From: Macrostomum hystrix
Taxonomy: Eukaryota; Platyhelminthes; Macrostomidae
Direction: 5' to 3'
DNA: 64,000 nt
NCBI GenBank assembly: GCA_950097015.1
Contig: CATNEN010000003.1
Location: 9,715,501-9,779,500 of the forward strand
The stretch's first letter is position 1. The number at the start of each line of letters is the position of its first letter. The notes beneath the pieces are model-generated. The model did not search any database, was not told the origin of the DNA, and was given only the letters and a program-made list of their open reading frames with translations. The translations under genes were made by a program, and so were the position numbers. This document shows positions 52,979-62,700 of this stretch, one piece after another.

Positions 52979-55900
52979 TTATTTCGCCGCCTTTGATCTT
53001 TTTCCATCGCCGCCACCTGTTTTAGACTTGGCGGAGCTTCTACTAGAAGCGGCTGATTTTCTGTCACCGCCACCACCACCAGCGCTAGTTTGATACCTCG
53101 GAGGCGGACCTGGAGGTTTCAAAGAAAAATATTCAATATTCCTAACAGCTGAGTGTTCTATCTAACAGGTGAGTGTTCTGTCTAACAGGTGACTGTTCTG
53201 TCTAACAGGTAAGTGCTCTATCTAACAGGTGAGTGTTCTGTCTAACAGGTGAGTGTTCTATCTAAGAGGTGAGTGTTCTGTCTAACAGGTGATTGTTCTA
53301 TCTAACAGATGAGTGTTCTGTCTGACAGGTGAGTGTTCTATCTAACAGGTGAGTGTTCTGTCTAACAGGTGAGTGTTCTATCTAAGAGGTGAGTGTTCTG
53401 TCTAACAGGTGATTGTTCTATCTAACAGATGAGTGTTCTGTCTGACAGGTGAGTGTTCTATCTAACAGGTGAGTGTTCTGTCTAACAGGTGAGTGTTATA
53501 TCTAACAGGTGAGTGTTCTATATAACAGGTGAGTGTTCTGTCTAACAGGTGAGTGTTATATCTAACAGGTGAGTGTTCTATCTAACAGGTGAGTGTTCTA
53601 TATAACAGGTGAGTGTTCTATATAACAGGTGAGTGTTCTGTCTAACAGGTGAGTGTTATATCTAACAGGTGAGTGTTCTGTCTACGAGGTGAGTGTTCAA
53701 TCTAATAGGTGAGTGTTCTATCTAACAGGTGAGTGTTCTGTCTAACAGGTGAGTCAACGATGCTTACCCATGCTAGCTGGCCTTGGCAAAGCGGTCCTCT
53801 TGGCCTTGTACACCAGGTCGATGGTTGAGGTGTCAGTCATGTCCTGAGTTCGCAGTCGCATCTGGCGGACATTCATTTCGAGTAGCTCGCCGATTAGACG
53901 GTGTGGATACTGTCAAAGAATTGAATTGATGTTTATGGCTTCATCATGCATCTAATATTGTATACATTTAAGGCTGTGTGCAGCTGTTCAGCCCGTGGAC
54001 TGCAGCCTGGCATAGTAGCCTTGTGGTAAGAGCGTTGGACTCACGTCCTGAAAGTCGGGCGTCGGGGGTTCGATTCCCGACTTCACTGGAAAATTTGTGC
54101 CTTTTAGCAAAGACTCTTAAATCTGCATTGCAATTCAGTTCACCCAGCTTTTAAATGGGTTCCAGCATTAGCTGGGGTAAATGAGGGTGGGTCTGTCGTC
54201 CCCTCAGTCCATGGACTGAACAGCAGTACGCAGCCTTCAGATGCGCAGCGCAAAAGCTGCGTCTGTGCTGTCAGATGCACATCTGGCCAAATAGGGCAAG
54301 GTGTAATCAATTATTACTTAATTATTACTATTAGTAGAACAATGGGAAAATCCTATCTAAGAAAAAGCCTAGGAGGTAGTTTTTTACCGAACAATAAAAT
54401 GCAGAGATAAGAAATTTTCACTTTTTTTCTTCAAAAATTCAGTGACGATTTTATTCGGCTTTAACATTTCCTTTTTTTGCTTCATCGTTTTCTGTCACCA
54501 TTTTTTGTGAAAACATTGATTTCCTATATAGTCTACGTGCCCTACCATGCGCCTCAGAAGCATTTACTCGAAGCTACACACACCTCTTCTCTAATCAGTG
54601 TTCTAGATTATACTCGTATGATCCGCAGCCAGCTGACTCCTGAGCACACACGCACACAGATACTGTACTCACTCACACAGATGTGTACATCTGCCATATG
54701 ACTTTCTCATCGTCAGGCAGTACTATCTCAATGACTGGGAGGTTGGCACTCAAAGGGCGTCAATTGCACGACAAGCCCCCAAGCCTCGCTGCGGAATCGA
54801 ACTTTAGGGACGTTGAAGCGAGATGCAAACGCGTTAGACCGCTCTGCCACGGACCCCCCACCAACTAAACTCACGCTGTCTTCCTGCTCCACTTCATCAT
54901 TGCCTGTACCGTCCTCCAAGTCGCGCCTACGCTGCGCCAAGGTAGCCGCTTCGCCGAGTCGCCGTTCCACTCCGGCAGCTCTGGCTATCTGCTCCTCGGT
55001 GTCAATCTCGCGCAGTTGGCACCGGTATTGATACTCTTCCGGACGGAGACCGTCGCGCAGCGGACAAGGCGGCTCCGGAGCTTCGACTTGCACTCGCCGA
55101 CGGAGCTGTCGACCAAATCTGTCACTGGGGCTGGCCAATAGACAGGCTCTATAGAGAGCGAAATGCTGCAGAAAACTGCTCACAGTGTACTCCAAATAAA
55201 TCGTGGCCGCTCGTTCAGACACGGGATTTGGGACGAGAGGCGACACGACTGATGGCAGACGACGGATGTTCTCTTGCAGTGAGTGAGCTGGAGAATGCGA
55301 GCAATTTCTCATTGAGCACCTTGTCTGGCTTGTGCAAATTAATAGATATCCTCAAATACTTTACTAGTTCACTCATCCTAAAGTTCCAACTTCTTTAAAC
55401 TAATAATTAAAGAGTCGAGTGACATATGTTCTGCTCTGCAGCTAGTCCTCTATGGGACTATGAGATTATGGCCAATTGGTCATAGAGCTTGAGCTTCTAA
55501 ATTCTCGGGTTGTCGGGAGTTCGAATCTCAGAAGTATAGCAAAATGGGGAAGCGCCGCATTATATATGCTTAATTTCTTTATTCGCTCTAATTCTTTCCT
55601 CCCTCTTCTTGCACTCGTATCTCGTATGTTCGACTAATTTAATGATAGATTTTACAATCCTGGAAGAAGTTTCTTGCGAATTACCTATTGATTCCGCCCA
55701 GTACTGAGCCGTCAGCCTCGAGAGAGAACAGATTTCGGATTTAGTGCAGCCTCTAGAATAGAGCTCATCCACCAGGTGGAAGAAAATTGAATCTACAACT
55801 TCTAACTGCTGGTTTGACTCGTGGAAATCCGGATCTAAGCCAAAGAACTTCGCGATCCAAGCTCTCGTTAGTCCTTCTTTCTGAAAATTGTTTTGAATTT

Positions 55901-56149
55901 TTTTGTTCCAAATAAGGCTACTTTGCTTTAATGCTTTATCTATATAATGCATATTAAACTCTTAAGAAAAATTAGGTAATGGTAGGAAAATTTATTGTAT
56001 AATTAGTCTAAAAGTCACATGTCAAACTCCTGATCAATATATAAAATTGCATAAAAAATTATGTCATTATTCCATCATCGTATAATAAAATAATAACTAT
56101 TTACCTCGATTCCTTCGAACGTTGATTCACTAAAAGAACCCTCATTCAT
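52979..56149 (-). CDS. CFAP119/CABCOCO1-like ciliary protein (5 exons)
   Basis: Minus-strand exons: 56149-56105, 55880-55685, 55287-54875, 53909-53768 and 53109-52979. They join in phase to 308 residues starting MNEGSFSESTFEGIE. Exon 2 holds a helical region (VVDSIFFHLVDELYSRGCTK). Exon 3 has YLEYTVSSFLQHFALYRACL, which resembles the HF.LYR block of the axonemal proteins CFAP119 (CCDC189) and CABCOCO1, followed by VEAPEPPCPLRDGL and a Glu/Arg-rich helix. Exon 4 has MNVRQMRLRTQDMTDTST; the tail is Gly/Ser/Lys-rich. The exon 2-3 junction (GTAATT donor, CCAG acceptor) was selected by phase and is the weakest join; an open frame continues past that donor to 55560. Family assignment is by pattern only. 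The gene is divergent from the RP1-like gene, which is also ciliary in other animals. Confidence 0.6.
53147..53757. repeat. 20-bp minisatellite of acceptor-donor-like units
   Basis: About 30 copies of the 20-bp unit TAACAGGTGAGTGTTCTATC. Each plus-strand unit has a pyrimidine-containing stretch, ACAG and then GTGAGT, a consensus 3' splice site fused to a consensus 5' splice site. The host intron belongs to a minus-strand gene, so the motifs are antisense. Blocks with TATAAC, AGAGGT and GATTGTTC variants repeat. Confidence 0.97.
54004..54345 (+). mobile_element. tRNA-derived SINE, family 1, copy d (most complete)
   Basis: Head CAGCCTGGCATAGTAGCCTT then GTGGTAAGAGCG (A box) and GGGGGTTCGATTCCCGAC (B box). 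The body holds the segments seen in other copies in order: TTTTAGCAAAGACTCTTAA, TTCACCCAGCTTTTAAATGG, CAGTCCATGGACTGAACAGC and AGATGCACATCTGGCC. It ends with a TTATTA-type tail. This copy defines the family's layout of about 330 bp. It lies upstream of exon 4 of the ciliary gene, antisense to it. Confidence 0.9.
54600..54860 (-). mobile_element. tRNA-derived SINE, family 2, copy b
   Basis: Minus-strand head GTCCGTGGCAGAGCGGTCTA then ACGCGTTTGC (A box) and AAGTTCGATTCCGC (B box), similar to leucine or serine tRNAs. The body GGCTTGTCGTGCAATTGACG and GACGATGAGAAAGTCAT match the copies at 12318 and 60882. The head lies about 13 bp from the donor of exon 3 of the ciliary gene, inside its intron. 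Confidence 0.88.
55468..55545 (+). mobile_element. tRNA-like SINE head, diverged
   Basis: TGGCCAATTGGTCATAGAGC resembles an A box and GGAGTTCGAATCTCAGAA a B box at tRNA spacing, but the stems do not pair well. It is more likely a decayed SINE head than a working tRNA gene. It sits in intron 2 of the ciliary gene. Confidence 0.45.
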
Positions 56150-58730
56150 TACAATATTAGATAGAATCGCACACATTCTCGGTGGGCTGTTTTTACATAT
56201 GGATAAGTTTGTTGGCGCCTCGAATATTAATATTACTCGTATTATGATAAAACTAAATTAAATGACAGTAGATACCACTTTCAACAAAGTAAAAACTTTA
56301 AATGCTTAATATAATTGTATTATTCTTTTTCTTTAATACATTAGTTGTTATTAAAGAACCATTTATTTTAACTCAGATATTTTGATTTATGTTTGTTTTA
56401 CTCAGTACTACTACTGTAACCAACAAGTTTGACTTTAATTATTCATTCTGATTTATGCATTTTTTGATCGCATGGTAGTTGGCACGCTACTTCTGAACCA
56501 GTCGACAACGTGGAGGCCAACTTTTTTCTATATTTACTCCAATAATATAACCAATAATATTACAAGTTTTATTTGTAAAAAAATTTATAATACCATTTTC
56601 TCGATAAGCATCATTTGCCTCATAACCGATTTAAAAAAATAAAGCCTGAGGTAAGCAATCATTATTCTTCTAAACTAGTTTTTGTAAAAAACGCGTTGCT
56701 TTGTTTAAGTTAATGCTTTATCATGTAAACATTTCTATTGAGTATTTATTGACTAGAATACACGATAGCAAGGAGAAGGTATTGTTCTTTGTAATCCATT
56801 GGTATTAAATATAAATATTAAATATCAAATCATGCAGCCTTGAAGCTTCTTTATAGTTTTTTTGCTGGATCACACGAGAAACTTGATATTTGATTCACCG
56901 ATATAGTTTTTTGGTATGCAGAAACATATTTATCGGTAGGAAACCAAAGTTTTAATGTTTTGTGTTTTTTACCTTAGAAGTTATTTGAAATATTATTTCC
57001 AGTACAGAAAACTACTTAAAAATTTATAATAACAAAAAGTAATTGTTTTCCCTTGTAAATGTAACTTTCAGACTTACCATTCCGAAAAAAATAATCACGA
57101 GAATAAAGTTTAACGACAGATTTTAGTAAACAAAAAGTACCTTTTAGTTTCTTTCAAGGAGTAATGTTTAATTTACAGAAATCTTCTTTGTTTATTTAAA
57201 AAATATTTTTTATGTCAAAAATGATATACTATTTTATGTGCTTGCAGATTCTAGACTTTTTGTGAAAATTTATGTTACTAGAATATTGTACACGTTGTCT
57301 TAAAGAGCGCTTCTGAGAATTGCAAGACATGTGTACTATTAATCAGAGAGACGTACAGTAAAAAGCACACACGGAGTAGAGACTTGCTCTACACACGCGG
57401 CTCCTATACTATAAGCTTGTAGCTGTTCATCGCTGACAAAAAACTAAGAGGTCTTAATAGCCAGCTGGCTCTTGTGCGGGGGCACGCTTGTCAACCATCT
57501 CGAGTTTCAATCGTCATAGCCGAACTTGGTAAGCCAACCGGCTGAATCATCAAATGATTCAGTAGCTATAGGGTTGCCAATAGCAACCGATATTGTGCCA
57601 ACAGATATTGAACCGACAATACAATTTAAGATCTATGAAATTTGCATGTACTACAATCGCAACGATTATAAAAACTGGCATTCTTTGCCATTGTAAAAAA
57701 TGATTATTTCTGTTCTATTAGACAGATCTAAAGCTGATAATAATTTTTTTCTCTTTTCCAGCGTTCCCCGCCACAGTAAGCTCGCATAGCTGTAAAATCG
57801 TGACTAAGCGAAATTTAAGCCAGCCTAAATTGCAGCAAAATCTTCTGCTAAATATTCTTTATTTCCTGCTGAATGTCCCTCTATTCAGATTTTTAATTAA
57901 AGAGTTTTCTCTTCGCTTTTCTTAGAAACTGCCTAAAGCTCTTTCTTTTAGAAGCAATGTTGTTTGAAATGAAATTGACATGAAACGGACGGGGGACACC
58001 TGGACAGAGAGGGAGAGACAGCTTTCAATTTAATCGATGCAAGAATTAAAAGGACAAAGGTAGAGGGCAGACATGGTGGATGGATGGGGGGCATGTGCTG
58101 ACAGTTAGATTCCTGCTCGCTCGATCTGCTCCCCTACAGGGCGGAGGTGAAAGCACGAATGAATAAATAGTATCTGGGGGGAGGGAGACGAACTATGAGC
58201 TCGCTTCATTCGAGCTTAGACTCGGGAACTGAAAAGTAACGGGTGGTGGGGATGCAGGTAGGGGCAGAGAGGAGGCCCAGGTATGGCATGAAGGCATGAG
58301 GTTGGGAAGATTTTGGGCAAGGAGTTTAGCCAATCTCTTCTACCCAATTTCTAGCCCGAGTATTTAGTTATAGTGAGTGAGAGCTAATCCCTTTTTGGCC
58401 CACGGAATCGAAAACTCCTATAGGATCACAGTGCGACCGACATGTTTTACTTTTCTTAATCAACGGAAACTTTCCACGAAAACTATAAAATCGGCAAATC
58501 ATCAACGATCCCCTATTTTTAAGTAGATTTTCTCGTATCGCCCAGTTTTGACCGCAGGTCGCTCTTTCCAAGTTAAAGGAATGGGTAAGACGGATAAAAA
58601 CTCGAGGAATTGGTCGTTGAAAATCTGTTGTCTATTAGTTGTTTTATTTTTGCTACTGGCTATATAGAATCGATATTTTTACTAGACAAATTTAGGTCCT
58701 TATGTTGAAATTTTCTGATGCGCAACCCAG
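56150..58730. other. Divergent intergenic region
   Basis: Lies between the start of the ciliary gene (minus) and the RP1-like gene (plus); should include the promoter of at least the former. Apart from the X-box-like site at 57573, no gene or repeat family was recognised. Unseen first exons of the RP1-like gene may be here. Confidence 0.4.
57573..57587. promoter_or_regulatory. Candidate RFX X-box
   Basis: GTTGCCAATAGCAAC fits the RFX consensus GTNRCC-N(0-3)-RGYAAC at every position, with a 3-bp spacer, and is almost fully palindromic. RFX factors drive ciliary genes in animals. The site is about 1.4 kb from the start codon of the CFAP119-like gene and 2.2 kb from the first visible RP1-like exon. 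Function is an inference from sequence and gene content. Confidence 0.45.
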
Positions 58731-58734
58731 GCGC

Positions 58735-59088
58735 TCTATTCCCCTCTTTTTTCCTATTTCCCTCTTTTTCCCTCTTTTCTCCTCTTTCCTCTCTTTTCCC
58801 TCTCTCAAATTTACCCACTTCCCTTCTTCCCCCTTTTCCCTTCTTTCCCCTCTTTCCCCTCTTTCCCCTCTTTCCCCTCTTTCCCCTCTTTCCACTCTCT
58901 CCTTCTTTCCCCTCCTTCCCCTCTCTCCCTCTTTCCCCTCTTTCCCCCCTTTCCCCCTTTCCCCCCTTTCCCCTTTTTCCCCTATTTCCCCTCTTTCCCC
59001 TCTTTCCCCCTTTCCCCTATTTCCCTTTTTCCCCTCTTTCCCCTCTTCCCGTCTTTCCCCTCTTTCCCCTCTCGCCCCTCTTCCGTAG
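58735..59088. repeat. Long pyrimidine tract (CCCCTCTTT repeats)
   Basis: About 350 bp of almost pure pyrimidine on the plus strand, built from CCCCTCTTTCCCCTCTTT-like units, a mirror-repeat composition. The open frames on both strands (Ser/Pro/Phe or Gly/Arg/Glu) are artefacts. Confidence 0.93.
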
Positions 59089-59565
59089 CATTTAACTTTA
59101 CCCATCTTCACCTCGAATATTGCCTAATTTCAGCAGAAGGCAGTTCAAGCAATTTAATTTAATAAAGCAAGGTCAGATTTCGCTGCCTCAAAACCGGCTT
59201 AGAGTACTGGTGTGTTAAGCCAGTGGTCGAACAGCCTGCATGGGGTCAGCAGTTGGTCGTTGCCTAAATTAGAAACTCAAGTTAGTTGTCAAGCTATTGG
59301 AATTAAGGCTTGCCAGATGTTCCTACTCGCCACTTTAATTACAGGTCGCTGTTTGCGATTCAATTTTTGTAATTAAGTACAGTTTTTCGTACACGGGTGT
59401 GCACTCACTCACATGGGGTCAGGGTGTGTTTTTCCCCGCCATTTTTTGAGGTCACGTGCAAATAAATGACTGAAAATATATTCCATAGAAGGCTTTAAGC
59501 CTGTCACTACTAACTACTACTCTATACTACTCGTAGCTTAACTCGTTTTCCAAATATCCCTCTTC
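59089..59565. other. Upstream DNA of visible RP1-like exons
   Basis: Nothing recognised; it is intron or promoter depending on where the first exon lies. Confidence 0.35.
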
Positions 59566-59735
59566 CCTTTTCTTATCTCCTCTTCCGCTGTCCATTCTCC
59601 TCTTCCCCTCTCCACTCTCATCTTCCCCTCTCCACTCTCATCTTCCCCTCTCCACTCTCATCTTCCCCTCTCCACTCTCATCTTCCCCTCTCCACTCTCC
59701 TCCCCTCTCCTTTCTCCTCTTTTCCCTCATCTTCC
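59566..59735. repeat. 20-bp pyrimidine-rich repeat (TCTTCCCCTCTCCACTCTCA)
   Basis: Six to seven copies of a 20-bp unit, ending about 40 bp before the first visible RP1-like exon; it could serve as that exon's polypyrimidine tract. Confidence 0.93.
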
Positions 59736-59773
59736 TCAGAATCACCAACATTGCACATATACTGACATTGCAG

Positions 59774-62700
59774 ACGGCACAGAGTCGAAGTCGCAAGCAG
59801 TTACCGAGGAGCAGCGCAACGGCAGCAGCGGCTCAACTCACCGGCCAATTCACCGGGTGAGCACGCCTTGGCTGCCAAAGCTTGTAAAAAACGATTCAGA
59901 AGAGGATCGGGATCATCACGAGCAGCTTCATCAGCATCTTCAGCGTCACCAACGATTCCAACAGCCGACAGACACAGACGAAAGCTGCGCTGACAGTCTC
60001 CGCGAGCTCAGACTGCGAGACTTTTGCGACGAATACGACGAAACCGTCATGCAGGCCCAGCGGGGCGAACAGAATGGCGATCAGTCCGCTGAGGGAGCCG
60101 AAGCAGCAGCCGCCGCTGCAGGAGCTGCAGTGGACCTGGGCCCCAGCAACGAGTCCAACCGCCCGAAGCAGGCCAAGACGGTGTATTTCCATCGCGACGG
60201 AGTGGCCTTCAAGCAGCCAATCAGGGTGGCGATTCACCCCAATCGATATCGCGGCTTCGACGCGTTGCTAACGGAGCTGACAGATCGCATGCCGGAGCTC
60301 AGCTACGGTGTCAGGGCCGTCTTCACGCCTAGAGGTCGGGATCGTGTCAGCTCGCTGGAAGATTTTGACAATCAGGGCCACTACCTGTGCTCAACTAGGC
60401 AGAAGAGAGCAGCTGCGCCCGTTGATCCTAATAAGTAAGCACTGTTGAATTCAAGAAGAAACTTCTAGAAGACTCATCTAGTATCTACTTTGCTGAGACT
60501 CATCACTCCAGCATTTCTTCTCTTTTCCTAGTCTCACCTCTCCCGCGTCTCATCTCTCCTGCGTCTCATCTCTCCCATGTCTCATCTCTCCTGCGTCTCA
60601 AACTCTTTTGTGTCTTATCTCTCCTGTGTCTTATCTCTCCCCGGTCTCATCTCTCCTGTGTCTTATCTCTCCCATGTCTCATCTCTCCTGTGTCTTATCT
60701 CTCCCATGTCCCATCTCTTCAGTGTCTCATCTCTCCCCTGTATCATCTCTCCCATTTCTAATCTCTGTACCAAGTTTCTTCTATGATACTTTCCTATCCT
60801 TTTGTCTCAGGTAATACAGTTTGTGATTTAATTATTCAGTATTTTTCTTTTTTTCATACTGTATTGAGCGAGCCAAACTTTTGTGTGCCGAGTGGCGGGG
60901 GAGTCTAGCGCGTTTGCCTCTCACACTAAGGTCATTGAGCTCGATTCCGCGGCGAGGCCACATTCATTTGGGGGCTTGTCGTGCAATTTACGCCTTTGAG
61001 GACCAACCTCCGAGGCACAGTGAAATTGTACACTGCCTGACGATGAGAAAGTCAGGGCAGATGTACACACCTGTGTCAGAGTGTGCCTGCGTACAGTGTC
61101 TGTGCTCAGGAGTCGAAATGAAAATTGGCAGAACTGTTTTGAACATTTGCTACGATTTCTGCTCGCAGACCAATAGTGCAGCCGGCCTGGCGAGCCACAG
61201 GCAAACTGACGGGCGGCATTGCGGCGGCAACTCCCGATCAGACCCTGACGTCGGCTACCGCAGGTTTGGCCCCGCTGACCGCAGCTCAGCAGCAGCGGCG
61301 GGCAACGCGCGCCCACCAGCCGCGGCGGGAGGTGAATTCCTATCCGAACTCTGACACGGCGGCCGGAGCGTCTGGCGACGACCTGACTGGGCCGGCGGCG
61401 TATGCGCCGATGTTCAAGAGAGCCGACTGCAAGCGGATCTATGTCAGACAGAATGGCGAGCCGTTCAAGAAGCACATTGTGCTGCTAAACAAGCGCATGG
61501 TGCAGAGCTTTGAACAGGTGCTGGACGATCTGTCTGCCATCTTTCGTATGCAGGTTCGAAAAATCTACACCATCGATGGACAGTTGGTGAGTTTTAGATT
61601 GATTTTTTATTTTTTTCAGTACGGTAGAAGCACCACGCTATGCTCCCCAGGGACCAGAGAATTTTAGTCCGTGTTTTTATGACGATTGGTTGAATATTTT
61701 AGGAGATACAGAACGAATATAATTGAATGAAAATTTACAAATTTTATTAATTCAGGAAATTTCAGCTCTTGATCTGTTCGCGAGTTCATCATAAAATAGT
61801 AACAATTTTGTTTCCTTTCTTGTAACATCGCGTAAAATTTAATACTTCTGTTTCCAACTTTGTCTTATAATCGTTTGATCTTTTTGTTTCATTGTCTGGA
61901 AAATTCTTTCATTATCTGTTTATAATTCCTTAATTACATGCACAGAATAGTTTTTTATTATTCAGAATCGCAAGCACGACGCTATATTTATTTCAAATTT
62001 ATATTTCCTAGTAAATTTTAATTTGCTCTTCTTTTACAATTCGTATTTGACGCTTGTACACCAATTGCTGAGAGCTTCAACAATGTTTTTACATCAGTCT
62101 TACAGTATGTATATGAAAATCTCGTGCCTCATTAACATGACTTCCTAATTCCGATTTCTAATCTACATTGCTTGATGTTCGCCTGTCAGACCGCATTTAG
62201 ATTAATTATTATTATCTGGGTCGTCAATTATGTCAGATCAGACATTTTTATCAATAATTAGCTGATGAAAATCATCTAATAAAGACTGGGGTTTCATTAT
62301 TAAGATTGCTATATTAGGCGACTGTACTTTTATCATAGGCTACTAAAGACTTTGCTCCGTTGAACAACTTCCAAATGCAAGCTTCAGATCTACGACTCAA
62401 AATTAATTTCTTATCAGTGTTTGTTAAAACGAAAAAAATGACGTTGAGAGCTGAAGTTACATGCTGTAGTGTAGCTCTGCTATCGGTAAGGTAGCATTTT
62501 ACCTGGCATGATAATTATTACTGGACCTAACTGGATGCACACAAACCATTGGCGGTTTTTATTTAATCTCAGATCTAGACTTTGTAACTAAAGTTACTAG
62601 TTGTTGCCATGGAAGCAGCCAGATTTGAATGAAACAATTCTTCTACCTATACGTATGTGATACTTAAGTGATGACATGCCGCTTATTTATGTTGCATTCA

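Noticed and set aside
52803-53093. Plus-strand frame ending in PPPPPALV
   Set aside because: It is the antisense of the last exon of the minus-strand ciliary gene, which has consistent splice phase.
54728-54874. Extension of the ciliary gene's exon 3 to 54728 (VGGGSVAERSNAF...)
   Set aside because: The extension reads through a GTGAGT donor into SINE family 2; the next exon joins in phase at 54875.
57541-57562. Small hairpin CTGAATCAT-CAA-ATGATTCAG
   Set aside because: A 9-bp stem of this kind is expected by chance in AT-rich DNA; no T-run or gene end is associated.
60881-61168. Coding frames over 60881-61168 (both strands)
   Set aside because: The sequence is SINE family 2 plus the intron's acceptor region.
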